A stretch of 64,000 bases of DNA, taken from positions 121,337,219 to 121,401,218 of the forward strand of contig CM056577.1 of the NCBI GenBank assembly GCA_029721435.1. Reading direction: 5' to 3'. This document shows, one piece after another, positions 33,635-43,650 of the stretch. The number at the start of each line of letters is the position of its first letter. Position 1 is the stretch's first letter. A model generated the notes under the pieces. The model was not told the origin of the DNA. It ran no database searches and saw only the letters and a program-made list of their open reading frames with translations. The stretch is from Gymnothorax reevesii. Taxonomy: Eukaryota > Chordata > Actinopteri > Anguilliformes > Muraenidae. The position numbers were made by a program, and so were the translations under genes.

Positions 33635-35374
33635 ATGTGGACATGGGGGCCAGCGCAACAGACAGCCTTTGCAAAGGTGAAAGAAGAGCTCAGCTCATCG
33701 GCTGTACTTGCCCCATACTGCACTGACAGGCCAACTAGGGTGTCAGCAGATGCATCCTCCTATGGCCTGGGATGTGTTTTGTCCCAACTTCAAGCTTCAG
33801 GAGAGTGGAGGCCAGTGGCCTTTATTTCCCGTAGTATGACCGAAACTGAGCGCAGATACGCCCAAATTGAAAAAGAGGCCCTGGCCATCACGTGGGCATG
33901 TGAAAGGTTTCAAACCTACCTCCTGGGCCTGCAGTTTGAGATCCGAACAGACCACAAACCCTTGATAAGTCTCCTCAGCTCAAGAGCACTTGATGACATT
34001 CCCCCTCGTGTGTTGCGATTCAGATTACGACTGCTGCGGTTCACGTACACAATTGTGCACATTCCGGGAAAAAACCTCATCGCAGCAGATGCTCTTTCAA
34101 GAGCCCCCCTTCAAGGTGCAGCAACAGAGGAGGATGTCGTGCTCCAGAGTGACGTGAGAGCTCACATCAACGAAGTCATTCAGCAACTGCCCGCATCGCC
34201 AGAGAAACTGATGCAGATTAGGCGAGCACAGGAAGAAGATCCAGTGTGTGTTCAGCTGTCTTCTCTCATCCGCACAGGTTGGGACAGACTGAGTTCAGCT
34301 CCGCAACTGAAGTCCTACTGGCAGTACAGAAATGAACTGCTGATGGCTGATGGTCTCCTGATGAAGGGGAAAAGAATAGTGATTCCAGTAAGCATGCAAC
34401 AGAGCATTCTGGAGACGCTTCATCAGGGCCACCAGGGAATGGTGAAGTGTATGGCGAGGGCTCATGAAGCAGTATGGTGGCCAGGTCTGACACGTCAGAT
34501 AAAAGAAAAGGTACGCCAGTGTGAAATTTGTGCAAAGGAAAGTCACAATGCACCTGAACCTCTCCTGACCACACCCTTGCCGTCACGCCCATGGCAAAAG
34601 CTAGCCGCCGACCTGTTTGAATGGAAGAAAGGTCACTACTTAGTGGTCATTGACTACTACTCCCGATATATCGAGGTTGCTAACCTCACAAGCACCCTGG
34701 CGTCAGCTGTGATTCAAAAAATGAAAACCATCTTCAGCCGTCATGGAGTGCCTGACACACTCATCACCGACAACGGCCCACAGTTTGCAGCAGCAGAGTT
34801 TGCAGCGTTTGCTAAAGATTACAACTTCCAACATCTGACCAGTAGCTCCCGCTACCCCCAAAGCAATGGGGAAGCAGAACGTGCTGTTAGAACTGTGAAG
34901 GCCCTGTTGCAGAAGAATGAGGACCCTCACAAAGCATTAATGGCATACAGAGCGACCCCTCTCGCTCATGGGGCATCTCCTGCGCAGCTCCTAATGGGGC
35001 GTAACATTCAGACACCTCTCCCAGTGTGTCCAAGCACCCTCAAACCAGCATGGCCGGACTTGAGAGCTTTTGAGTCGAAAGATCAGGAGCTTAAAAGAAA
35101 ACAGGCTGAGGGATACAACACACGGCACAGAGCACAGGAGAAGACACTGCTCCAGCCAGGCCAGAGAGTCTGGATAAAGAACGAACCACACACTGGAGTA
35201 GTTTCCGGATCCGCTGGGACACCGAGGTCATACGTCGTTGACACCTCAAATGGCAGTCTCAGAAGAAACCGCTCTCATCTGAGAGTTGTGCCTTCTCCAT
35301 CGACCACTCCAGATCCGGGAATACGCACCAGAGTGGGCAGAGCGGTCAAGCCCATCAAAAGACTGAACTTGTAG
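33635..35374 (+). CDS. Gypsy RNase H and integrase frame (intact 579 codons)
   Basis: RNase H: VSADASSYGLGCVLSQ, TETERRYAQIEKEALAITWA and RTDHKPL carry the acidic residues. Integrase: an HHCC zinc domain (HQGHQGMVKCMARAHEAVWW followed by CEIC), then the DDE core with LAADLFEW, ITDNGPQF and SNGEAERAV. A basic C-terminal tail (VGRAVKPIKRLNL) ends at 35374. It joins cDNA to the host genome. This part is uninterrupted, in contrast to the upstream frames. The listed start is simply the first usable codon after the frameshift. Confidence 0.9.
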   Translation: MWTWGPAQQTAFAKVKEELSSSAVLAPYCTDRPTRVSADASSYGLGCVLSQLQASGEWRPVAFISRSMTETERRYAQIEKEALAITWACERFQTYLLGLQFEIRTDHKPLISLLSSRALDDIPPRVLRFRLRLLRFTYTIVHIPGKNLIAADALSRAPLQGAATEEDVVLQSDVRAHINEVIQQLPASPEKLMQIRRAQEEDPVCVQLSSLIRTGWDRLSSAPQLKSYWQYRNELLMADGLLMKGKRIVIPVSMQQSILETLHQGHQGMVKCMARAHEAVWWPGLTRQIKEKVRQCEICAKESHNAPEPLLTTPLPSRPWQKLAADLFEWKKGHYLVVIDYYSRYIEVANLTSTLASAVIQKMKTIFSRHGVPDTLITDNGPQFAAAEFAAFAKDYNFQHLTSSSRYPQSNGEAERAVRTVKALLQKNEDPHKALMAYRATPLAHGASPAQLLMGRNIQTPLPVCPSTLKPAWPDLRAFESKDQELKRKQAEGYNTRHRAQEKTLLQPGQRVWIKNEPHTGVVSGSAGTPRSYVVDTSNGSLRRNRSHLRVVPSPSTTPDPGIRTRVGRAVKPIKRLNL

Positions 35375-35712
35375 TATAGTGTTGTGTGTATACACGGAGC
35401 AGAATAAACCTCCATACCACAACAGAGAGGATCAGGTAGTCAACCCTGCCTCTCAGTTAGGTTCTTATGTGTTATGAGTTTGACAGTTGCAGAAAAAAAA
35501 AAAGAAAAAAAAAAAGAGGAGGCAAGAATGAGATGCAGAATGTGTGCATTCAGAGTTTATTTTGATTTTGAAGATTTATGTTAAGATTTGTGTTAATGTA
35601 AGAATAGCACCCCCTATCTGAGTTAAGTAAGACCAGCAGTAAGTAAAATGGGAAGTATCACCTTGAAAAGACATAATTCATGATTTTGTAAACAGCTGGG
35701 AAACATTGGTTT

Positions 35713-35724
35713 AAAAGGGGGAGA
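35713..35724 (+). promoter_or_regulatory. Polypurine tract of the Gypsy element
   Basis: AAAAGGGGGAGA directly precedes the 3' LTR, the expected plus-strand primer site. An interrupted A-tract lies at about 35492-35516, upstream. Confidence 0.9.
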
Positions 35725-35867
35725 TGTAGTGATACAGAATGGTTAAATGAATGTATCATGCGCGCATGTGCATACAGAGTTGAGTTTCTACTAGTAAATA
35801 GACTGAACGTACGTCTCTGTCTCGGGTCCCTTTATTATGTATTTCGGATGTACAGCAGTACAACACA
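35725..35867 (+). repeat. Gypsy 3' LTR
   Basis: 143 bp, identical to the 5' LTR except for three substitutions clustered within the TGCGCATACAGACTGGAG region. Confidence 0.95.
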
Positions 35868-36022
35868 GGATTAACATGCATGGACAACAATGCAAGATAC
35901 GTGACACATTTATTTTCAATATGTGATCTTAACTCGGTATGAGATCATAGCAATCAGGCTGTATTCCTTTCCCCCACTGAAGACGATAAAACCTAAGCGA
36001 CAATAATAATAGCCTAGTATTA

Positions 36023-36962
36023 AGCCGCTTACACACTGGACGCGAAACGAATTTTTTCGCTCGACAGATTGCGTCTTGTGTCCGAAAGTCTGACAGGGTT
36101 TCAATAAATCTCCGTGTTCGACAGTCTAATATAGTTTTTAATTTCTTCAAATCTGCTGACTCTTTTAGATATTAAACGCAAATGTTTTGATAAGAGGGCT
36201 CAGTTCTTTAAGATGAGTAGCCTACCGAGAATTTCAATCAATGTTTCTGTTTAAGCTCTGCTCAATAAAGTGAGTCGACACTGGCGCAAGACAATGCCTC
36301 TGTGTCTGACAGCCAAAAAAAAAAAGAGGACGATTAGAACAGATTGATAACGAAATAAAGAATAAAAAGAAACATTTTAACAACAGAACATGAACACTGC
36401 AATTTATTTATTGGCGGGTCATCTTTGTTGGATATCCCGTTTGTTGGTTTTTATTCTTTATTTCGTTATGAATCTGTTCTAATATCAATACTTTTACTTT
36501 TTGCTGGCTGGTGGACATGGAGTATTTTGCATTTCGTGTCGGACAGTCTTGATCGTGCATGCGATAATTTCTTCACACTCAATGGTCATGGAATTGATTT
36601 GCTCACGCACTATTTTATCTCTGCTTTGGAAATAGAGCGTTAATCTGTTCGGTCCATCTGACTAATTTTCAAAAGAAAGACCGAATAAAGACTGCCGTCT
36701 ATCTTCAACGAAAACAGACGAATAGGCTAAAAAGACCAAGAAAGGTCGATAGCTATCAATTTGCATTTTGTGAAGGTCGAACACAAACATAGCCAAGTTT
36801 GCACGTCTTATAATTCCTGGAATACTCGGAAAAATTAGAACTTTTATGACTTTCGGACACGGAGCTATATTAAAACCCTGTCCGACTATCGCGTCTTTGA
36901 ATTGACTTTGTCTGTAATCAGTCGTGTGAAAAATTTGTTTCGCGTCCAGTGTCCAAGCGGCT
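36023..36962. mobile_element. Element Y copy B (940 bp), inside X copy B
   Basis: AGCCGCTTACACACTGGACG at the left pairs with CGTCCAGTGTCCAAGCGGCT at the right. TTA flanks both ends (36020-36022 and 36963-36965). It lacks the Tc1 found in copy A and so shows the ancestral state. No ORF of note. Confidence 0.8.
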
Positions 36963-36985
36963 TTAATGAGCATAGAACGCAAGCA

Positions 36986-36986
36986 T

Positions 36987-37018
<32 letters not shown>
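36986..37018. repeat. (TA)n microsatellite in X copy B
   Basis: A nearly pure TA run at the position where Tc1 copy B inserted in X copy A. Confidence 0.9.
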
Positions 37019-37021
<3 letters not shown>

Positions 37022-37778
37022 TTTGTGGTTGGCTGAGAAAGATGTGAAGTCGTTAGTTTGCATCACAGATTCAGCTGCGTTGATCAAGCCAGGTCAAGTT
37101 TCCATTACGCGTGGCAACCGCCTTTAATCTGACATCAGGACAATCGATATAGATACTATAATTTATGTCCTTATTCAGATAGTTACATTAAATAGTGCTT
37201 CCTGTAATTATTTCTTGCATTGAAATGTGCCAGACATTCTGTAAACCGGCCTGTGAGATTTCGGTGACGTGTGCGCACTCTGCGCCGGTCAGCCAAATTA
37301 CCACTGCACGGAAATTAAACCAGGTTGGAGCCGGGGAGTTTTCTGCGCAACTCCAGTGGAGACTTTTTCTACGAAATTGTCACTGCGTCTTGATGAATAT
37401 GTGACGCCTCCCCCTACTACGCCGCCACATCCATCTCGGCGCACCTTCGTCTACCGAAGGCTGCGCACCTCACGAAATTACCACTACGCGGGCTGCGCCG
37501 TACGAAATTACCACTGCGCGGGCTGCGCCTCGCTACGCCACCTGCGCTGCGCCGGGAAATTGGAGCCCAATGTCTCCAGCCTCCCTTGGGATCTGGTCAA
37601 AGCTGTCCCGGATGTGAGAGTTGAAAACCCCTCTGACAGAGGGATCCGCCAGACGTTCCCAACAGACCCTCACAACACGTTTGGGCCTGCTAAGTCTGTC
37701 CAGCTTCCTCCTCACTCACCACCAGGTGGTGATCAGTGGACAGCTCAGCCCCTCTCCTCACCTGAGTGTCCAAGACAC

Positions 37779-37870
37779 TTCAAGAAAAGACACGTGTTGA
37801 TAACAAACAATTCGGTACGAATCGATTCGATGCAATTCGATACAGTTCAATAATTGAAAGCATTCTGAAA
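37779..37870. repeat. Outermost repeat of the nest, right half, with LINE TSD
   Basis: The TSD TTCAAGAAAAGA (37779-37790) is followed by ACGAATCGATTCGATGCAAT and TTCGATAC words, the counterpart of 29045-29108. The right terminus is not sharply defined. Confidence 0.45.
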
Positions 37871-37939
37871 TAGTTTTTAACATTAATCATTATGCGCATT
37901 CACATTATCATTGTGTATATTTTCATATCAATTATTATT

Positions 37940-38478
37940 ACCTTCGCCAGCGACTTCGCTGACGAAGGTAATGTTTTGATCCCCGTGTATTTATTTGTTT
38001 GTGTGTCTGTCTGTCTGTGTGTATGTGTATCGAATAACTCAAAAAGTACCAAACAGAATTTCATAAAATTTGGAGGGTTCATTTGGCATGACCTGAGGAT
38101 CAATCGATTAGATTTTGGTAGTGATCGGGTCAAAGGTCAAGGTCAAGGCCACCAAAAGGTCAAAACCGACTTTCAGGCATATCTCGGTCAATTTTTATTC
38201 GATCGGCATGAAACCAACGCCAAAATGTGCAGAATTATATACCCGATCCTGTGATGTGAAACACGGTACAATGGGGTCAATACCCTTCTTAGCGGTTGGG
38301 GGTCAAAGGTCAGGGGGGTCATTACCTTTCGAACTTAAAGGCGTATTGATGTAAAAAAATAAAAATATCGTACTCTTGTCATTCATCGATCATTTAAAAA
38401 AATAAAAATTGGTTATGTGGCGAGGGATTCAGTGGCGTCGGCGAAGGTATGCGCTCTACCGTGTGCCCGTTCTAGTTT
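37940..38478 (+). repeat. Hairpin-headed interspersed repeat, family 2
   Basis: It opens with a near-perfect hairpin (CCTTCGCCAGCGA / TCGCTGACGAAGG, 37941-37968), then a (TG/TC)-rich tract, then GGTCAAAGGTCAAGGTCAAG and a CAAAGGTCA repeat, and ends GGCGAAGGTATGCGCTCTAC followed by CTCTAGTTT-like sequence. The last part repeats the head word CGAAGGT. Organisation matches the family-1 copy at 1689-1976. Non-coding. Confidence 0.6.
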
Positions 38479-38500
38479 ATCATGGTAAATGTTGTCAATA

Positions 38501-39412
38501 TGTGAGGTTTTACGAAATGAGTCAATGGCGACAACCAGTAAAATATAAAAAGGAGGCTTTATTTCTGAAGGGGGAAACCCCCCAACCGAGCGGGCGACAG
38601 TAAAAAGTCCACAATCCAACATCAAAATCCAAAGGGCGAAATCCGGGGTTGTTAACAAGGCACCAATAACAAAAATGGGTCAATACACAAGCAAGCGGCG
38701 AAGTACAGGGAGTAAAGCTCGTAGTCTAGGACGGTCCAGTCAGAAAGATAATCACAATGCTACAAGATGAGAGAAGTGTGACACTGGTAAGCAATGGAGA
38801 ACGATCTGACAAGGAAGTGTTACAAACAGACATCTAATATACATTTCCGGGAGGTCACATGGCAATGGAACACAGGTGGAATCAATGGGAATGACAACAA
38901 GGGAGAAACACATTGGGAGCAAACCCATTACATGAAATTAGCCGTAGCTGAAACACAGACAAGGATCACAAGACAAACCTATAAACAGATAAACAGCTCC
39001 AGTCACGGAGTTCTAAAGTGCATAGGCAATGAGAGAGATAAGATAGCAAGAAGCAGTTGTGGAAAACCCACAGAAAACGCGGCAGAGATAATTAGGGAAA
39101 GACAGGAGGCGGATACTAGAACAGGGCGAATGCTGAGAGATTGTTAGTCCATTAGTAAGTGCAGCTATACAATCCCGAGTGCTCGTTAGTAAGTTAGTCA
39201 AATATACAATGTTAGTGTTGGTTATAGTAATTATCAAAAATAACAAACGGCTAGTATGTGTTAGTAAAATAGCAAAAGTAAGAGGAAGGAAGAACACGAG
39301 ATAATGAAGGAAGATTGAAACCCAGAAACCAATAAATCACCTTAAGGAGCGGCACGCTAAACAAGGGACTGCGAGCAAAGACAACTCTCATGACAAGACA
39401 GGTGGAGACGAA
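38501..39412 (-). repeat. LTR-like repeat copy 2, left portion (interrupted by element W)
   Basis: It begins TGTGAGGTTTTACG, comparable with TGTGAGGATACG at 51894 in copy 3, and has a minus-strand AATAAA in the same place (about 38559). It breaks at 39412, where element W inserted, and resumes at 46630 with GAAGTGCAATGCA, matching the uninterrupted AAAGTGCAATGCA of copy 3 near 52625. This copy is the target that proves the W boundaries. Confidence 0.65.
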
Positions 39413-39966
39413 TAGGCCTGTGACCTGGGCACCAGAAATATGAGATACCCCTCCCGGTGGTAGAACCAAACACAACCTAGTTTTTCCTCATCTCTAAGGT
39501 CCCCCACACATGAAATGGATTCTTGTATAAAAATATTTTAGTGCAAAAGTGGTAAAATTGATCTATATTGTTATACACCCACAGACAAAAAATGAAGTCT
39601 GTTCGCCTGGTGATTGAAGCATATAAACCCATGTAGATTCACTATGGAAGCACCAGGAGGTCTATAACTTGGCACTCTGGAAGCCAGTATATCCCTCCAC
39701 ATTCTAGCAAAAGCAGAATGTAAACATCTGAATGCAAATTGGAGTTATAGTCATTTTAACACACACCTACAATAGGCGAGAATGGAAATCTGTAGAATAT
39801 CCTCTTTACTTTTTACTGACTCTGAATTGGAAAGCCATAACAACACATATCAGGGCGAGTTTGAAAGCTGTGGTTCTGCTGAATCCAGCAATACCAATTG
39901 TGGACAGGTAGCTTGTATTCTCGTGAAGTTATCTCACAAAAGGTATGAGGTGTCCCAAAAAGAATA
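39413..39966 (+). repeat. Element W left terminal inverted repeat
   Basis: Contains GAGATACCCCTCCCGGTGGT near the tip and ends inward at GGTGTCCCAAAAAGAATA. It matches the reverse complement of the right arm along almost its whole length. Confidence 0.88.
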
Positions 39967-40013
39967 AAATGCCAGAGAGACACAAGGAAACATAATTTTT
40001 AATTTACAAACTT

Positions 40014-40022
40014 TTTTTATTC
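40014..40022 (-). terminator. Possible polyadenylation signal of the W gene
   Basis: The minus strand reads GAATAAAAAAAG, giving AATAAA about 350 bp downstream of the gene's last stop (40373) and just inside the left TIR. A (GT)n tract lies between. Confidence 0.4.
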
Positions 40023-40068
40023 AAATTAAATGTTCCTACATCTAAATCTCACTAAAGCTAATGATGTG

Positions 40069-40076
40069 TGTGGTCG

Positions 40077-40107
<31 letters not shown>

Positions 40108-40131
40108 TGTGTGTGTGTGTGTGTGTGTGTG
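40069..40131. repeat. (GT)n microsatellite inside element W
   Basis: A nearly pure GT run with one GCGC interruption, followed by GTCTGTCTGTTTG words. The open frames over it on both strands are repeat artefacts. Confidence 0.92.
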
Positions 40132-40372
40132 AGTCTGTATGTCTGTCTGTTTGATTGTCTGTTTGTCTTGTCTTTAAGGTGTCTAGGGTCAAGAGGGGAG
40201 GTAGGTCTGTGGGAGAGGAGGTAGAGAGCTGTTGGGGATCTGCGGTAGGGTGTTTGGTATTGAGATGGGACTGGGGCTGGGGCATGGGTAGGGGGCGTGG
40301 TGGGGAGAGGAGAGGAGGTGGGCAGTGGTTTGGGCCAGGGAATAGATGCATGGAAAAATAAACATCTCTATA

Positions 40373-41590
40373 TCATTCATCCACATTATCATCAAATACA
40401 ACATGGCTCATATCTGGGAAGTCGGGGAAAGGGCAAGAGCAAAACTCTGAGCAGGTCAAGCCCACTGAAAGACACTGGCATTTGCTGCTTTCATTGCATT
40501 TTCCGTCTTTACAGTGCAGGTGGGTGATGTCTCTGACTTCTTTAGGTGCAGGTGCTTTGACAGACATCACTGGTTCAATAGACCCATCTTCTCTGAGCCT
40601 CCGCCCTCTACCAACTGGGTTCCAGAGATGAGGCTTTGCCACATGGCTGTGACGCCACACTGCAGTCTGGTACAAGGCTCTTGATACATGCTGCTGGAAG
40701 GCATCTTCTGTTGGGGGGTAGATTTGCAGCTCATGAATCTGTTGTAGAAGCTAGCGTGTACACCTCAGCTCTTCCAAGGTGCTGCAAGGACGACCATCCG
40801 GCCTTTTCTTTCGGCCATACAGAAGGATTGCATAATTTCTTGCCACAAGAATAGCCTCCTCCAGGCTTTCAGAAAGTCCAAAATTGTCCATCTCTTTTAA
40901 GTCACTCAGATGAGTCTTCAGTCTGTTAAAAGCAGTAGCCACCCCAATTCTGTACAAGCTGCTTGTGGTATCACACACTGTGAGGGCGTGGCATGCAGGT
41001 AGACATGCACAAAATGCTGCACTGAGCTTCTTTGCAATTGCACATGTTGGGACAAACCTCTCCCTTGGGCCGTGTCCAGAGTGCATGAACACCGTTGATG
41101 ATCCAAAAATTCCTCGGCTGGAATAATACACTAGCAAAACCAGCACGTCTGTATCATCAGATCTGATAATGACCCGAGAATGAGACTCTGCTGCATGTAT
41201 TGCATGGAATAACAATCTGATTCTCTTCCTGGTCACTATACAGGTCTGTCAAGTTGTCAACACCTGCGTTGCTGACCATCTTGACCTCCTCACCATTTTC
41301 GAAGCCGCCTGCCAAAATGACTTTTTTCTCTGAAGATATTCTCTCTGGCCCTGTAATGACTATGTAGTTGCTTACAAAGCTGCACAGAGCAGCCTTGTTA
41401 CCACTGACCTTGAGGTATTTTCTGTCGTTAGGAACCTTGGCGTTGCCTGTGATGATATGTGTTGATCTGCTTGCTTGAATGCTGCCGCCTCTTTGTCTTT
41501 CCAGGTCTTTGATTCAGTGTGGATGATCATATCTATCAAATACTAACGCAATACAGTTAATGTTTTCCATTTGTGTCGTGATCTTCTTTC
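40373..41590 (-). pseudogene. Element W gene, 3' part: FEN1/Asteroid-like PIN nuclease block and Cys-rich tail
   Basis: Reading 41590 downward: a lead-in (CIALVFDRYDHPH, a TGA, then IKDLERQ; THIITGNAKVPNDRKYLKV), then GGFENGEEVKMVSNAGVDNL and SDQEE, where the frame slips. From 41236 the frame gives RLLFHAIHAAESH, RVIIRSDDTDVLVLLV (41130-41180), RFVPTCAIAKKL and HALTVCDTTSSLYRIG (40946-40990). The acid-rich SDDTD strand and the (G)CD motif are laid out as in FEN1/XPG-family metal nucleases. The E-E-A-D position is damaged, and Val replaces the usual Gly before CD. A TAG near 40754 is followed in frame by YPPTEDAFQQHVSRALYQTA and a tail with about nine Cys (CNESSKCQCLSVGLTCSEFC). Nuclease function is inference. 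Confidence 0.7.
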
Positions 41591-43493
41591 AGACATACTC
41601 GTCCAGGTCATTGAAAGTCTGAAAGACAGTGTCAGGGATACTCTGTAGTAGAGCCATGCCATCGATAAGGTATGCAGATGGGTCAGAAACATTAGGCAAC
41701 TGCTGTGTTTCCTCAACTACAGACTCAACCCTTTTTGCAAGGTCTGCTTTAGTGGTCTTCCGCATGGTTCCATCATCATTAAACAAAGAGGGGGGAACAG
41801 CAGCAAGTTCATGGGACATCACAGTCTCCATGGATACCTCTCTTTGCTTGGAGACAGCAAGTAATCTTCGAAAGAGCACATCTGACTCCATGTGAACCTG
41901 TTTAGATGTACCGAATCCATCTGTTTTTTTCATATCTTTGAAGGTTGCACAGTGTTTCCTTTTCTCAGGATCCCAGAAGCTCTTCGTTCTAGATTTTGAC
42001 AGGCGTTGTTTGATGAAGATGCCAGCCTGCTCAGCACCATCTTGGAGGTTGGAGGAAACTTGAGAGCTCTTTAGCAACTTTCCCAGATGCAACCTGACCA
42101 CTTGCAATATTTATTAGTTCTTCAGGGATAGTGTCAAGATCAAAGGCGTTCTGCTTCTGCTCCACAGCTTCCACTATTCGCTGTATGTCTCTTTCATCCC
42201 TGTCCATTCTGGAGGCTCCATGTTCTTTGTGTGTTGTTGGGTCTTTTGCATCAGTATCACAAAGGTCTTGCATGGCATCCGCATATGCTGTGGTCACATG
42301 CCTCGTCATCAACCACCTTGTGAGAGCCCCCTTACGTAATGTGAAGCCAACAACTCCGCCCTGACTCTTGCCTTCTCGTTTAATAGTCTGCTCCAGTGCC
42401 TGATCAGTCGCCACACAGTTGAAGTTGTGATGCTCTGACCGGCGAACAACAAATCCGCCTTCTTGCAGGAATTTGTATGCCTCTGGTTGTTCATGTTGAA
42501 GGGCTTTCATTTCTGCAACATAGACCGGTGTGTTCTTGGCATAATTGGTTCTGCCAGCAGCTCGGAACCAAGGTATAACTTCACACATGCAATTCAGGTG
42601 AAGTTCAAAGTCTGCTTCACGCTCCGAACGAAGGATCCTCAGCAACAGATCAGCACCCTTGAGGAACATTAACCAGTATTGAAAGGTTGCTGATTGCTTT
42701 GTCTCTTCATCAATGAACATCTGGATACTGTCGAGAATCCCAGTAAGGTCAGTCTCCGCCTCACCGATGAGCTCTTGAGCAGTGGCCTAGTCGTTCCCAT
42801 GAAATGCATGTTGCATATCTTGTAGGAGTTGCTCTTGTGCTCTAGTCATTGCACGTCTGCCTTTTTTTTTCAAGCCATGTTTCCATGGATTTCCAGAAAA
42901 GTCAGAACAGAACCTCAGAAGCTAGCTTTATGCTCCTGATTCCTTTTGCCAGCTGTTTGCCCTGAAGCAACTGTCGGGCTGTTCCCTCTGCGTAGACATC
43001 TGACTCGGTGAGTATGTCAAAGAGTCTGCCATCACCATACAGCTTTCCCAAGCTGGCAAGGTAAGCCGTTGTGACATGCATACCTCCAAGTCTCATGGTG
43101 ATCTTACCATGTAAGAGCTGCGGTTTGCTCCGCAAGATCTCTTGTGCTTTGCTATAAATTGCTAGATCTGCAGTCACAAGAATATGATGTTGTCCCAGTT
43201 CTTCAGCTAGCTGTACAAGGCGTATCATAGCTGTATAGATTGTCGACAAATCAGAGGGTGATTCTCTTATAAATGGCATGTACAGTACACTAGCTGCTGG
43301 AGGGGCTGTGCCGGATGTGAAGGCATTGAACGCAGACCATGCAGGAATATGCTGTTGATTCTCAGTTTGATTGCGAGACCGCTTCCATACCAGGTCTCTG
43401 TCATCTGCTGCTTTGGAGACTGCTGTGTTTGAGTCTAGCATCTCAGTTTGGGGAATTACGGGTGGCTCAGGTCGCTTTGGAGGCTTGATGTAC
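41589..43493 (-). pseudogene. Element W gene, central exon: possible RNase-H-fold catalytic block
   Basis: The exon starts after a splice acceptor (..TTCTGGTTGCAG, intron side ending 43494). It reads YIKPPKRPEPP, IPAWSAFNAFTSGTAPPA, HHILVTADLAIYSKAQEIL, MRLGGMHVTTAYLASLGKLY, then GADLLLRILRSEREADFELH and VATDQALEQTIKREGKSQGG. Next come TKSFWDPEKRKHCATFKDM and LIDGMALLQSIPDTVFQTF, ending at a TGA (41589). Breaks: TGA near 42902, an extra A in an A-run near 42865, TAG at 42787-42789, and a frameshift near 42050. The D...GGxH...E pattern could be an RNase-H-like (DDE) transposase core resembling MULE-type D...CxxH...E. I have not matched it to a described family; I recall similar uncharacterised proteins in fish and cnidarians. 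Confidence 0.65.
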
Positions 43494-43650
43494 CTGCAAC
43501 CAGAATCAAAATAACATAAGCTTCTGATCATTTGCATTAAATATCAACTAAGAAGACTAAACTTCACAAGGTTATACCCCTATCAAAATATGTACTGTGA
43601 CTATGTGCATGAAAACAGAACAAATAAAATATTAAATAATCAAAACATAC
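43494..43650 (-). other. Intron in the element W gene (157 bp)
   Basis: Donor GTATGT (43645-43650) and acceptor TTGCAG (43494-43499) on the minus strand. Joining the exons keeps one frame (..DKPHR then YIKPPKRP..). A T-rich region lies within it. A TE gene with a clean spliceosomal intron rules out a processed-copy origin. Confidence 0.75.

Larger units (their letters stand above)
31260..35867 (+). mobile_element. Young Gypsy-class LTR retrotransposon with 143-bp LTRs
   Basis: Both LTRs run TGTAGTGATACAG...AGTACAACACA. The 5-bp duplication GGATT is at 31255-31259 and 35868-35872; X copy A shows the empty site (..GGGATTAACATGC at 1641-1653). The LTRs differ at only 3 of 143 positions, so the insertion is recent. 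Gene order is gag, protease, reverse transcriptase, RNase H, integrase, which is the Gypsy order. The internal region carries one nonsense codon and two frameshifts (described below), so this copy is not autonomous. Confidence 0.95.
30997..37568. mobile_element. Element X copy B, inserted in the LINE and itself interrupted by Gypsy
   Basis: It starts GGGCTCTAATTTCG and ends GGAAATTGGAGCCC. AAT lies on both sides (30994-30996 and 37569-37571), and joining the LINE across the gap gives continuous LINE sequence. The Gypsy element interrupts it at 31260. Y copy B and a (TA)n run are in the same positions as in copy A. The subterminal sequence GGCGCAGGCGAGGCGCATGG is GC-rich and repetitive, as in Harbinger MITEs. 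Confidence 0.8.
29121..37778 (-). mobile_element. RTE/Rex-type LINE on the minus strand, 5'-truncated, split by element X
   Basis: Direct repeats TTCAAGAAAAGA lie at 29109-29120 and 37779-37790. The 3' end (29121) reads, on the minus strand, GATAAACTGAAGAAGATGAG, the usual short tail of this group. LINE sequence occupies 29121-30996 and 37569-37778; everything between is element X copy B and its guests. The 5' end is truncated inside the endonuclease, whose DTQVRRGAELSTDHHLVV block (catalytic Asp-His) is at about 37700-37775. The clade name is from memory of similar fish LINEs and could be refined by phylogeny. Confidence 0.85.

Noticed and set aside
40030..40361. Open frames over the GT tract
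   Set aside because: Low-complexity translation (Val/Cys or Thr/His runs).
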